DNA of 64,000 bases from positions 3,229,001-3,293,000 of the forward strand of contig NC_037088.1 in the NCBI RefSeq assembly GCF_002994745.2, read 5' to 3'. Below the pieces are notes generated by a model that was not told the DNA's origin, searched no databases, and saw only the letters and a list, made by a program, of their open reading frames with translations. Position 1 is the first letter of the stretch, and every line of letters starts with the position of its first letter. Shown one piece after another: positions 12,886 through 24,239 of the stretch. This stretch comes from Rosa chinensis (taxonomy: Eukaryota; Streptophyta; Magnoliopsida; Rosales; Rosaceae). The translations under genes were made by a program, and so were the position numbers.

Positions 12886-13600
12886 CTATCTTAGAATAGT
12901 CAGGGTTTGGGGGCTGCCCTGATTGGTAAGAACTTAAGGCGCCTAGTGAAGCACCATAACTTGTCGAAGCTATTTCTTACGGAAACTAGTCAACAAGAGC
13001 CTGTTCTTAAGTTTTGGAAGAAACAACTTAAGTTTGATCAAGTCTTTATGGTTAATCCGACAGCTCAAGCCGGTAGTGGCCTAGCTCTCTTTTGGGACAA
13101 CTCTGTCTATGTTTCTAGCTTAACTGGTTCTGTGAATTTCATTAATACTGCTGTGTCTTTTGTTTTGGAATCTTTCTCTTGTAATATCTCCTAGATGTAT
13201 GGGAACCCCCATGTGAATCAAAAGAAAATGTTCTGGCCTTCTGTGTACACTGCGTTTTCTCCTCATGTTTCCCCTTGGCAGTGTTTGGGTGACTTCAATG
13301 AGATTCTTTGGCTCTATGAAAAATGGGGTGGTCTCCCTCAACCTCAGTGGCGTATTAATCTTTTCCAAGATTTCTTAAATCACTTGCAGTTGTCAGATCT
13401 TCATTATCAGGGACCTGGATACACTTGGTTTTGTTTCCATCATGGGAAAGTGATCATTAAGGAGAGATTGGACCATGCTTTGGCCAACAACTCTTAGATT
13501 GCAGATCAACCTCGGTCTTAGGTCTTCCATCTTCCTCTTTTGGGCTTAGATCATAGACCAATTCTAATTGACATATCTCTGGTTCAGGCCAAGACAATTC
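12886..13600 (+). pseudogene. LINE ORF2 endonuclease domain remnant
   Basis: Apurinic-type endonuclease domain that nicks target DNA for target-primed reverse transcription. Recognisable blocks: LFLTET near 12970, SGLALFWDN near 13075, CLGDFNEIL near 13285, GPGYTWF near 13410 and the C-terminal LDHRPILI block near 13550, where most relatives have SDH. Stops occur at 13192-13194 and 13495-13497 and frames shift. It lies directly downstream of the ORF1 remnant, the normal order. Confidence 0.8.
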
Positions 13601-13859
13601 CCCATTTCCAATTTGAACACTTGTGGACTTACCATCCGGCAAGCTCTCAGATCATGCAATCAAACTGGAAATCTTTGCACCCTCCTTTGGCCTATAATAC
13701 TTGGGCTTCAAATTTATAGCTTTGTAAATCATCTCTTGGAAGTTGGGCTAAAAGTACTTTCCCACACTTTGGAAAACAAGTAAATACAAGTCTGCAAAGC
13801 ATTCAGTCTCTCCTAGAATCTGATCAAGAAGAGATGCATGAGGATATCACTGTGGCCTC

Positions 13860-14985
13860 AAACCAGATTGCTTCGTATTGGTCTCTAGAGGAAATTTACT
13901 GGAAACAGAGGTCCCGAATCTCATGGCTTGCTCACGGGGACATCAATACTCATTTTTTCCATCAAAGCACTTTAATGCATTCTTGAGCTTAAATGAGGGT
14001 CTTGGACAATGGTTAACATCTGAAGCTGCTATTGTGGCACACCTCAACAACTTTTTTAGGGACATGTACTCGGCTACTGTGACTAACCTTGTTCATACAG
14101 TGCTGAACTTTCATTGGAAGAGGTTAGTATTGCGGTTTTTGAGTTGGGAACACTCAAAGCTGCTAGCCCCAATGGTTTCTCTGGCACCTTTTACCAATCT
14201 TACAGGGACATAGTCAAGTTGGTAGTCTTTGTTGCAACATCTGAATCTTTTGACTCCTCCACCATGTTCGAGCAGTTCAATAATACTTTTATTGCTTTGA
14301 TCCCTAAGGTGGAAGCTGCTCAGCTCGCTTCCCATTTCAGTCCCATCGCTCTGTGCAACTTTGCTTACAAGATCCTAATGAAGATTATTTCCAATAGGTT
14401 GAGCCACTTTATGCCTCTGCTTATATCAAAAAATCAATCTGCTTTCGTTTCGGGTCGTCAAATCCAGGACAATATCCTCGTGGCACATGAGCTCTTCCAT
14501 CATCTTAAGCTCTTGAAATCTGGTAAAGATGGGGAATTCGATCTGAAGCTTAACATGAATAAAGCTTATGATCAAGGTGATTGGAGGTTTCTGGAACTAG
14601 TTCTCAAGAGCAGATACTTTCCTCGTTCCAACTTCCTTGAAGCTTCGTGTGGTGCATCCCCATCTTAAGCTTCGTGAGGGCCGAAAGCTTCTTGCTATCA
14701 GCAGCTTATGGCAAGTTGATTCGGGAAACCATATTGATTTCTGGAATGATACTTGGATTCCGCGATGCATCACTGGCAATCTGGTTCAATATAAACCTCT
14801 GAATGCTCCTAGAATGAAGGTTGCTCAAGTTATTAACAGATTGACCAATGACTGGAACTTGGACTCACTTTCTCATCTCCTCCCACTGGAGGTAATCAAT
14901 GCAATCCGTGCAACTTCTTTCGGGACACTGGAGGACAATGATAAACCTCTATGGTCTTCGTCATCTCCTCCCACTGGAGGTAATC
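13860..14985 (+). pseudogene. LINE ORF2 reverse transcriptase with internal deletion
   Basis: The N-terminal half of the reverse transcriptase is clear at 14114-14605: LIPKVEAAQ, FSPIALCNFAYKILMKI, SAFVSGRQIQDNILVAHE and KAYDQGDW. The catalytic LDM Asp reads LNM here. After LELVLK (about 14605) the text jumps to a segment (SRYFPRSNFLEA) that normally lies far downstream, just before the zf-RVT region. The FADD catalytic block and the rest of the palm and thumb are therefore missing. The remainder (14641-14985, with GNHIDFWNDTWIP) is linker in another frame. Dead. Confidence 0.85.
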
Positions 14986-14989
14986 AATG

Positions 14990-15492
14990 TGTACTTACAT
15001 AGGCATTCACAAGCATAATTAGCTATAATGAGCCACGCTCGTGCTACCACTAGCTGTACCAACTCCCGCCAAATGAGTGACCCACAGAAACACAGCCAAA
15101 CAGGTTATCACCTGAGCCCCAGCTCGCCTCCAGATCGCTGCTGACGCGCCACGCCAAGTTGGCATCAGTAGCTTCAGAAGCTGGGGACTGAAGCACATCA
15201 GTCCCACATCGAAAACATGGAGAAGATCAGTTCCCTCCTCACCTATAAAAGGTTCTCTCCTCTCTCCTCATTGATTACGCAATTAATACTTACCTACTGT
15301 TACTTTGTCAACATAAATACATTGACTAACTTAGGCATTGGAGAAGAGAAGACCACCCAACGCGGTCTCCCTCTGACGCCCCTTGTATTTTACTTAACAG
15401 GTAGCGGGAACTCTGAGTATCATTGATAGCGATCCGCCCATCGGACCAGCGTTAGTAAAGATTTAGCTACCGCCGAACTTTAAACATTAACA
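14990..15492 (+). repeat. 5' LTR of the Tat gypsy element (start approximate)
   Basis: Ends in ACA at 15492, directly before the primer-binding region. Contains a TATA box (TATAAAAG near 15243), giving an RNA start shortly after. The start is placed at TGTGTACTTACATAGG near 14990, just after the LINE sequence; it is not confirmed because no second LTR is available for comparison. Confidence 0.6.
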
Positions 15493-15511
15493 TTGGCGCC
15501 GTCTGTGGGAA
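15493..15511 (+). promoter_or_regulatory. Primer-binding site region of the Tat element
   Basis: TTGGCGCCGTCTGTGGGAA directly follows the LTR end. TGGCGCC at this position is typical for plant Ty3/gypsy elements. The exact tRNA was not assigned. Confidence 0.75.
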
Positions 15512-15545
15512 TCCTTGAACAAAAGGCCATCCCACCACATCCACC

Positions 15546-16383
15546 ATGACTAACGGTAGCAGGGGAAACACTGAGGAGCAAGCGGATCAACCTGCCAATC
15601 CCCACCCCACCAACCCCACGATCAACGTTAATCCAGCGGTTAACGTTAACAACGCACTATTCAGCACACTGACCAACACCAGGCCAGTTACCAGACTCCT
15701 CCAACTCAAACCACAGCGGAGGCTCAGCCAATCGGCAGCCGTCCCTCGATGCAGGACCTCGCCGCTATGTATGAACTGGCACTAGCGAAGCTCCACAAGG
15801 AGAATAAAGAGCGCGAACAGGAGCGCAGAGAAAAGGCTGAAGCCCAAAAGCAGGTAGCCATGCTAATGTCAAAATTTGACGAGCTGAAGAAGGCGCTGGA
15901 AGAGAACGCTAACCCAGCGCAAAGCGAGTAGTCGCGGAGCACTAGGTGCAGTCAGCCCATCACCAGCGGATTGATACACGGACCAATCATACAGATGCAA
16001 GTACTGTTGAACCCACCAGAGCTACAGGGAATGGGACCACCTCCTAAACCCCGACTAATGTTGGAGCAGGAGGCGGAGTCACAGCCGCATACCAGCCGCT
16101 CGACAATCAGGGCCAGAACCAAGGGTAATATACCTGTCCCTAGGCGAGGGCTGGTTCAGCGGAGCATCCAGAAGGGACTTGATGGAGACACAACCGCCAT
16201 AATACTGGAGCGGATGCAACAATTAGAACAAAAGCTAATCCGGGCTGAGGCAGGCGCCCAAGCGCCAATACCAAATCCACTCTTTGCGTCCAGACCAACA
16301 CCACTCACCACCAAGATCCAGCATGCCACACAAGCAAAAACACCAAAAATGTCACATTACGGCGGCATGACTGACCCCTTTTG
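15546..16383 (+). pseudogene. Tat gag, N-terminal part (broken)
   Basis: Starts with an ATG 53 bases after the LTR, reading MTNGSRGNTEEQADQP. A frame change near 15750 leads into a charged coiled-coil-like stretch (KLHKENKEREQERREKAE, about 15785-15850), and a stop at 15929-15931 is followed by another frame. It ends with the gag block opener YGGMTDPF at about 16380, where the foreign insert begins. Gag is the capsid precursor. The rest resumes at 18905. Confidence 0.7.
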
Positions 16384-18904
16384 TAACGCCCCAAGCTGCA
16401 CCTCACCAGCTTAAGCACGTCACAGTGCCGCGAGTCTCTAAAACATAAACCGAACAGTCAATTTACATTCTAGAGAACCACTAGGCATTTTGTTTGAAAA
16501 TTTTTTTGTAAAAACACAGTGGAAGCTACAAATATTTTTGAGGTGAAATTTTGAATTGCTAAAATCTATTTCGTTCGCCCAGAACTTGGGTAAGGATCAC
16601 ACGAAGTATGAATGTGAATGAAAGAGAATTCAACTAACTTTAACACGAGGCAAGATAACAACAAGCTCTGAAACATGAAGTTCGAGAAAGAGAGTTTAAA
16701 ATAAAATCCAAACGATGCTTTACCGAGCTTTCGCACACCCAGCTCCGCCCGCTACTATCCCGTCACCAGTGCACAGTACCTACATTCATACTGTTGTAGG
16801 GGTGAGCTTTCGTCCTCGCTGCTCAACAGGAACTCTAACTCGACTAGGCTTGAAACCATTAAATAGATTTTGGAGCTCCAGTATGAAAATAGGCTTAAAC
16901 CAAGTATTTAAAATGAACGACAAACTTTAATGTTTTTCAACATGAAAACCAATGCATGATGCTTGAATAAATACGGTGCCAAATCCAAGTGTTACCTGAT
17001 GGCCGGTCCCATAGACCCACTACACGACCTTACTTCAAATTAATTTATCACCAGGTAAGCGTAGCGAGAGCGTCCGCTACCTAGCTACACACATGGATTG
17101 GGTCGTCATTGCGATCGCTCACCGTCCGACCTGTGTATGCATTGCATTTGAACATAACCAAACCATACCAACTAACATGCATCATTTAATAACAATATAA
17201 GAAAATCACTAACCGAGGAGAGTCCTGAATCCCTACCTGGATTCTGATGCTTTCTCTCACGTACTCCGAGAGCTGCGAACCTTATGTTCCTCGGGTAACT
17301 GGAGTCCTAGATTCCGACATGATTCCATATCAATAATACTTTCTTAGGGAAATAATTATGTAAGCCTCGACAAATTAAATTGTCCGACCATTCCCTAGTT
17401 TGACCAGGATTGACCCTTGTTTGACCAACCCATTGCAAGCTCGATAATTAACCCAAACTACCGAACATTTACTTGAAATTATGATATCGACCAAATATAT
17501 TAGGTGCACCCAAAATTTTGCTAAGGTCACCCAATATATTAGTTCCTTTTCTTTACTTGTTATCATTTCACAACAAGCTTATGCCAACCAACGTCATAAC
17601 AATTCCCAATTTTTGTCAACAATTAAGTTGGAGTATACTTAGCAATTTCGGCATATAGTAATTCGATGGAATTTACTATGGACACCCAATACTTTCCAAT
17701 TTTCATACGAGGTGTACCCAAAACTACTAAGGACACCCGAGCTTTATAACTTGACCTTTTTTTTCTCGATTATTCCACAACCAATTCACAATTTCTTATC
17801 ACAACAGCCACAATTCAAACATGCAACTAAATGAAATTTCAAAACTATACAAAGCCTTCAACATTTAATTAAGGTATCAACAAGACTTTACTTCTACCAT
17901 TATCCAAGTAAGGTCTAGCTTACCCAGATATTCAAGTATACCTTCAGACAACGTTTATGCAAGTTTATACCCATAATTGAACCAATCATCATAGCACCAC
18001 AATTGTCAACAAGCAAACCCCACTCATTATTCTTTAATTAATAGCAAGCAGTTAAACCAGCTAAACTTGTTCCAAGATTCTCACAAAGACGTCACCACCT
18101 CAACATGCATGAACCATAAACCATGAACATGATTACATCTTGACAGCTTACCTCCTCGATCAAACTAGTGAGCGAGATCACTGCTGCCTAAAGCTCTTTT
18201 TAATTCCCATTCCGACTCCGAGCACTCGAAGCCACTTCCAAATCCTATTTCTTCTTCTGTCCAACCTCAACTATGAATCAAGACCCATAATCAACAAACT
18301 TATACAACCTAATTTCAAACTCTCCAAGAACGAGAATCTGGGTCATGGAAGCTTACCTAGGTTAATTCAACTCCAAAGTCTTAATCAACTAATCTCATAT
18401 GCCAGATAACTCTTCCATGATCTCCCTTAAGGTTGTAGCCACGAGTATCATCTGTGGTGCTCAACGAGAAGTATCAAAGAAGAAGTTTGAGATTGATGGA
18501 GTTTGTTGATCAGGTGATAGTAGCTCTAATCTGAATTGTGCTTTGTTGTTGGTGGATGTTTAGGTGTCGTTAAGAGAGTCTAAAAAGGGAAAGAAAAGGT
18601 CGGTCGACGTGTTGGTGTAAGATTTAGTCTCTAGGCACGTGGTTAAGTCAAAGACACACACCTCAAGCAGCTCATGCACTCTTAATTGAGCTACTGTTCT
18701 AACTAAACCCCTCACTAAGTTTAATAACGTAGGCTAACTCAAAACCTTGATAAACTCAACTTGTACCAGACCATACTAAAGCCCAACAAGAATCTTTAAT
18801 TCCGAACTTAACCGAAAATTTTCACGAACTCGTCGTGCCGTATACTTTACCATCCACCTCCTAAATTGAGGATTTCACTCGATAAATTTCTCAGGGCTCA
18901 TCCA
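16382..18904. mobile_element. 2.5-kb unclassified insertion inside gag
   Basis: Gag coding stops after YGGMTDPF and resumes in the same motif at HMDTFKKVTNN (about 18902), so everything between is foreign. It begins TGTAACGCCCC, a common start of plant LTRs, but I found neither a matching second terminus nor a target duplication. It contains no recognisable protein domain. A patch of alternating purine/pyrimidine-rich hairpins lies near 17050-17140. Confidence 0.6.
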
Positions 18905-19528
18905 TATGGACACCTTCAAAAAGGTCACCAATAACAAGGGGTTTGATGACGCCACCCTCTGCCACTTGTTCAACGAAACGCTCTATAGTGAAGTGATGAG
19001 TTGGTTTTTTGAGTGCCCGCCGGGATGCATTGGCTCATTTCATGCCCTATCAAATGCTTTCATTTCGCGGTTCATCCTATTGGCTGCCGACCACCACAAT
19101 ACAACTCAGCTTTTTAGCCTCAAGCAAGGGCGGAGGAAACATTGAAGGCATTTGTCACCAGGTGGCGAGCGGCAACATCCCAGTGCCGCGTTCTCGACAA
19201 GACAATGGCGCTGGTAGTTTTCAAGCAGGGACTCCTCAAGGGGCCATTTCTCTATCACCTCAATTACAATCATCCCAACGCTGCTTACGATCATATTATG
19301 AGCGAGGCTGTCATCCATGCACAGGAAGAATTCATCACATATGGAGAAACCCCCCCATCACCACCAACACCTGTAAAATCCACCCAACCCTCCTTCAGCC
19401 ATCAGGAAACCGCTAACAAAACCTCTGCTGCTCCGCCAACTGATAAGAAGAGAGAGTGGCAACATAACAGTCACCATAGCAAGCGGCAGAAGGATCAGCA
19501 TTACACCAAGGGTAACCGCTCATTCTAG
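18905..19528 (+). pseudogene. Tat gag, retrotransposon gag domain
   Basis: The conserved capsid block: TFKKVTNNKGF, DATLCHLFNETL, EVMSWFFECPPG, IGSFHALSNAFISRF, and after a frame change AFVTRWRAATSQC and LLKGPFLYHL, matching the retrotrans_gag pattern of plant gypsy elements. The frame shifts near 19140 and ends at TAG 19526-19528. Downstream (about 19675-19740) follows a CCHC-like motif, CKYHEDSGHNTNNC. Confidence 0.8.
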
Positions 19529-19655
19529 GGAGATAACAGTAATAAACCAACGAAGTCATCCCAGCGGTACGCATGTCCTCAAGGCCTCATACGAGGAAAT
19601 ATACAATCAGTGCCAAGACCAGATTCCACCATTATCCCCAAGAAAATATCCACGG

Positions 19656-20369
19656 GTGGGAAAACCCAGAAATACCGGTAAGTGGTGCAAATATCACGAG
19701 GACAGCGGCCACAACACCAACAATTGTAACGCTCTCAAAATAGCCATTGAAACCTTATACCGAGACTGTAAAATGGAGCAATTTAAGGTACACAAGCCAC
19801 CACCTGTGATCGCTAACATTGAGCCCTTAGGCCGCATCAACACCATCGACGGTGGTGCTCCAATCACCAACATGTCTCACAGGGCAAAGAAGCGCTACGC
19901 ACGTGCCAACCACCCCAAGGAGGTGTGCGATATCCGCTATGAGAGGTCTGCGAAGCTCCCCAAATCTGGTTGGGAGCCCATTACCTTCTCAGAGGAGGAG
20001 GAGCGCGGAGTACATTTTCCCTACGAAGATCCATTCTTGATCGATGCCATACTCGATAAATGGTCAGTGGGAAGGATCCTTGTCGACAGCGGGTCCGCTG
20101 TAAATGTCATCTTCAACAGGTGCTACGACAAACTCCTGTGGAACAGAAAACTACTGCAAGATCATGAGCCATTGCTTAGCTTCTCCGGTGACATCACACA
20201 GCCATTGGGCTCGACTATATGCGACTGGTTATTAGCTCCAGTCCATGAACGGCGAAGATCCACACGGAATTCATCATTGTGGACTGTTTCAGCTCATACA
20301 ATGCCATCATCGGTCGACCGGCACTTAACAAACTCAAGTGCATCATCGCCGGGTACATGCTCCTTATGA
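19656..20369 (+). pseudogene. Tat gag end and aspartic protease
   Basis: Opens with the CCHC-like knuckle WCKYHEDSGHNTNNC, which would bind RNA. The retropepsin active site follows: GRILVDSGSAVNVIF near 20070-20110, with the expected DSG triad. The second flap region (IIGRPALNKLK) is in a different frame that begins at about 20270, so a frameshift separates protease from reverse transcriptase. In an intact element this enzyme cuts the Gag-Pol polyprotein. Confidence 0.8.
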
Positions 20370-21580
20370 AGTTCCCCACTCCCAATGGAACAGGCTGTGT
20401 GAGGGGAAGCCAACAACTGGCACGAGAGTGCTATTCCACAACCGTGGCACAATCAGCGCACCGCCATGAAATCTTAACATTGGGAAATCATGCAGCAGAG
20501 CCCGATATCTTCGAAAACCCCAGAGATGACGAGAAGAAATATGTCAAAAAGGAGCCTGTCAACCCAGAGACATCCTTAAGGGTTATCAGCATCTCTGACG
20601 AGCACCCTGAGCGAACAGTCCGCATCGGCGCTCAGCTCGACCCAGAGGTAGCGGCTAAACTCACCCAGTTTCTACGTGACAACACCGCCGTCTTTGCATG
20701 GTCCTACGCTGACATGCCAGGCATCTCCCCCGAGATTATCACTCACAAATTAAGTATCAAACCATCCGTCTACCCTACCAGGCAGCGGCAGAGGGCCTTT
20801 GATGAAGAAAGATACCGTGCTATAGGAGAGGAGGTTGCCAAGCTCCAGAGCATTGGATTCATCATCCAGGTAAATTACCCGCAGTGGATTTCCAACTTGG
20901 TCATGGTCAAAAAGCCCAGCGGAAAGTGGCGAATGTGTGTCGACTTCAAAGGCCTCAACAAGGCATGCCCTAAGGACAGTTTCCCACTACCCCGCATAGA
21001 CCAACTGGTCGATCCAACTGCTGGCCACGAGCTACTCAACATGATGGATGCCTTCTCCAACTACAATCAGATCAAGATGCACCCTGATGACCAAGAGTGC
21101 ACCTCCTTCACCACTGACAAAGGCCTATACTGCTACAATGTCATGCCGTTCGGTTTGAAGAACGCCGGGGCAACTTACCAGCGGCTGATGAATGCTGTGT
21201 TTGCTGAACATCTGGGCAAAATTATCGAGGTCTAAGTGGACGATATGTTGGTAAAAAGCATAAAGGCCAGCGAACACGTCGCAAACCTTAGAATTATATT
21301 CGCCATTTTCTTGGCCTACGGTATGCACCTCAACCCAAAAAAATGCTTCTTCGGCGTCACCGCCAGCAAATTTCTAGGTTACATAGTCAATGAGCGGGGC
21401 ATAGAGGCCAACCCTGACAAGGTACAAGCCATCCTCAACATGAAGGCTCAAGAATGGAAGAAACACGTTCAGAGTCTCCAGGGCAAACTAACCGCTCTCT
21501 CTCGGTTTATCTCCAGACTCACTGACAGATGTCTCCCATTTTTCTCACAAGAAGGTCATCGACTAGAACCCGGACTATGA
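20270..21580 (+). pseudogene. Tat reverse transcriptase, YVDD Tyr changed to stop
   Basis: A well-preserved gypsy reverse transcriptase: VYPTRQRQRAF, GFIIQVNYPQWISN, VMVKKPSGKWRMCVDF, NKACPKDSFPLPRID, MDAFSNYNQI, TSFTTDKGLYCYNVMPFGL and KNAGATYQRLMN. The catalytic motif reads V-stop-V-D-D-M: a TAA at 21233-21235 replaces the Tyr codon. The thumb and connection continue in the same frame (MHLNPKKCFFGV, FLGYIVNERGIEANPDKV). Apart from this stop the domain is long and clean, suggesting the element was active not very long ago. Confidence 0.9.
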
Positions 21581-21583
21581 GGC

Positions 21584-22010
21584 AGCATTCCAAAGCTTAA
21601 AGGAGTACTTGGCGGCAGTACCACTCCTCTCCATTCCTGTACAGGGGGAGATACTATACATATACCTGCGGTATCACAGATAGCGGTAAGCTGCGCCATT
21701 GTCAGGCGAGAAGGCCAGGATGAGCTCCTCGTATTCTACGCCGGCAGAGGCATGAACGGGGCCGAAACAAGATATCCACCCTTGGAACAACTCGCTCTTG
21801 CACTCATCATCGCCGCTAGGTGCCTCCGCCAGTACTTTCAGGCCCACACAATTCATGTCTTAACGAATCAACCGCTGCGGCAGGTAATGTAGAACCCCGA
21901 ACACTCAGGGCGTCTCAGCAAATGGGCCGTCGAGCTCAGCAAGTTCGACATCGATTACAAACCAAGAACCGCCATGAAGGACCAAGCGGTGGCGGACTTC
22001 ATTGTTGAGC
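21584..22010 (+). pseudogene. Tat first RNase H and connection domain
   Basis: Degenerate gypsy RNase H: AAFQSLKEYL, LLVFYAGRGMNGAETRYPPLEQ, ALALIIAARCLRQYF and SKWAVELSKFDIDYKPRTA, then ADFIVELIE. Short frameshifts and an in-frame TAG near 21889 break it. It is followed directly by the second RNase H. Confidence 0.75.
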
Positions 22011-22104
22011 TCATTGAGCGCCAGGATGAACCCAACGTCGAGGCAGAGCCCAGCATAGCAATGATAACCGCCGAAGAACCATCACCCCAACAATCAGACT
22101 AGAA

Positions 22105-22480
22105 CCTGCACGTGGACGGCTCCGCTTGGGCCAAGGCTAGTGGGGTCCCAGTTATCCTGACAGGACCAGGGGGACTAGACGTGGAATACTCGTTAAAGTT
22201 CAATTTCAAAGCCTCAAACAACATGGCGGAGTACAAAGCCCTCATTGCCGGCTTACTCCTCGCCATAGACTTCAGAGCTGACAGCGTCAATATATTCAGC
22301 GACTCTCAACTTGTCGTTAACCAGGTCAACGACAGTTTCCAGGCCAAGGACCAACAGTTGGCGGCATACTTGGGATACGTCAAGACCCTCCTAAAAAAAT
22401 TCAAATTTCACACCATCACACATATCCCCAGGGAAAAGAACGCCAAGGCTGATTCACTAGCAAGACTAGTAACCGCTTAG
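22105..22480 (+). pseudogene. Second (archaeal-like) RNase H of the Tat element
   Basis: The readable frame carries LHVDGSAW (D), NNMAEYKALIAGL (E), FSDSQLVVNQV (D) and IPREKNAKADSLARL (D): all four catalytic carboxylates are present. A second RNase H placed here is the known diagnostic feature of the Tat branch of plant Ty3/gypsy elements. It ends at TAG 22478-22480. Confidence 0.85.
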
Positions 22481-22699
22481 CCACACCAGAGTCCAGCGGA
22501 CACAAGGGTGGAGTATCTTGACAGGCCTAACATCACAAAAACCCTAGCGGAAATCTTCAACATTGAGGTCAATCCCGGTTGGATGAAAGAGATCATCGAG
22601 TACAAGCGCAATGGAACATTGCCAGAGGACAAGGTCGAAGCACGACAGCTCAAGCGGAGAGCAACCCGCTACAACATCCAAAATGGCAAGCTTGACCGC

Positions 22700-23753
22700 C
22701 AGAAGAAGGAAGGGTCATGCTGGCAACGATACACAGCGGAGAATGTGGCAACCACTCAGGCGTCAGGTCCTTAGCCAATCGCACAAGGCGACAAGGCTAC
22801 TTTTGGCCCACGCTCGGTGACGATGCCAGGAGGATATCAAGATCTTGCCACAGATGTCAACAATATGCTGATCTCCCACATGCCCCGGCGGAACCACTGT
22901 CGATCATCATTGGCCCATGGATTCACTCAACGTGGGGCCTGGACTTAATGGGAAAATTCCAAACCGCCAAAGGACAATTCAAGTACATCATTGTCGCCAT
23001 CGACTACAATAGTAAGTGGATTGAGGCAGAACCACTCACAGCAATAACAACCGCCAAGGTAACTCACTTCATCTGGAAGAACATCTACTGCCACTATGGT
23101 GTCCCCCACACAATCATCACAGACAATGGCACGCAGTTCAATAACAAGGAACCATTTCTTTCACCGCTAACTTGGGCACCAAGATGAGTTTAGCATCTGT
23201 CGCTCACCCCCAAACCAACAGCCAGGTCGAAGCAGCAAACAAGATAATTAAGAAGCTGCTAAAAAAGAAACTCAACGACACCAAGGGTTTATGGCTGGAG
23301 AAGCTTCCGGAGGTTCTATGGGCCATCAGAACTACCCCAACTTCCGCCATTGGTGAAACACCATTCTGCATGATGTTCGGAACTGAGGCCGTCCTACCAA
23401 TCGAGGTAACCCAACCCACCGCCAGGGTCAAAGGCTACTGCCCCAAGACCAACGGAGATGGCGTTAACCTCGACAAGGACCTCTTGGAAGAGAAATGACA
23501 CAAAGTCCACCTGCACAACTTGCAAAACAAACAGCGGGTATCACGTTTCTATAACGCCAGGGTCAAGGCCCAGAACCTCCAACTAGGGGACTGGGTAATA
23601 AAGCAAGTCATTCCACCGCCAACGGCGCTCCGCCCAACTTGGGAGGGTCCATACAAAATAGTGGAAATCTCTAGCCCTGGCACATTCTACCTGATGGACA
23701 AGGATGGCGCCATCACAACCCACCCTTGGAATACCGAACACCTTCGGTATTAA
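22700..23753 (+). pseudogene. Tat integrase, with GPY-type C-terminus
   Basis: Zinc-binding block near 22720-22860 (C-x2-C visible as CHRCQQYAD), then the catalytic core: WGLDLMGKF (first Asp), IITDNGTQF (second Asp) and, after a frameshift near 23165, NSQVEAANKIIKK (Glu). The C-terminal segment LGDWVIKQ...TWEGPYKI...GTFYLMD...PWNTEHLRYY (23580-23750) is a GPY/F module. Integrase inserts the DNA copy into the genome. The frame break and a stop at 23496-23498 make it inactive. Confidence 0.85.
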
Positions 23754-24239
23754 TACAAATAGTCATGCCCTATCCTAGAGCATCTTGACTTAGCTAAATT
23801 TTTGACTCAATATTTAGCTAAGGGAAGCTACCCAACGGGTACAACCCCGCTTTTTGTAAACGCTGACATATCAGCTATCAATGAAACTACGAATTATTCA
23901 AACCATTGTCGCCAAGTCCAAACACAAGAATCAACTAGCAACGCCCACAATATTCGGCGAACTACGTCCGCTACGTCATGTACTTGGAAGAAATTTTAAT
24001 CCCTTTAACGTTTCAGTGAGTCACAAAACAGCAATCAAAGCTCTAGCGGTTCATAAAAATGCAAACATTGCAAATAGCAAACACAGCCACGCTTGGCAAA
24101 ATACCAATTTTGTATTAGGGGTCAAAACTCCCCGCCCAAAAACATTGTTCAATTACAATAAGCCATAACAGCATATAAAAAAAAGAGCAAGACAAAAGCC
24201 CCAGTGGCAATACTTCAGGAGAGGAAGTTATCTTCATGC

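Noticed and set aside
14923..14935. CACTGGAGGAC as the left end of the hAT element
   Set aside because: The flanking bases on both sides still match LINE coding sequence, so it is not a transposon border.
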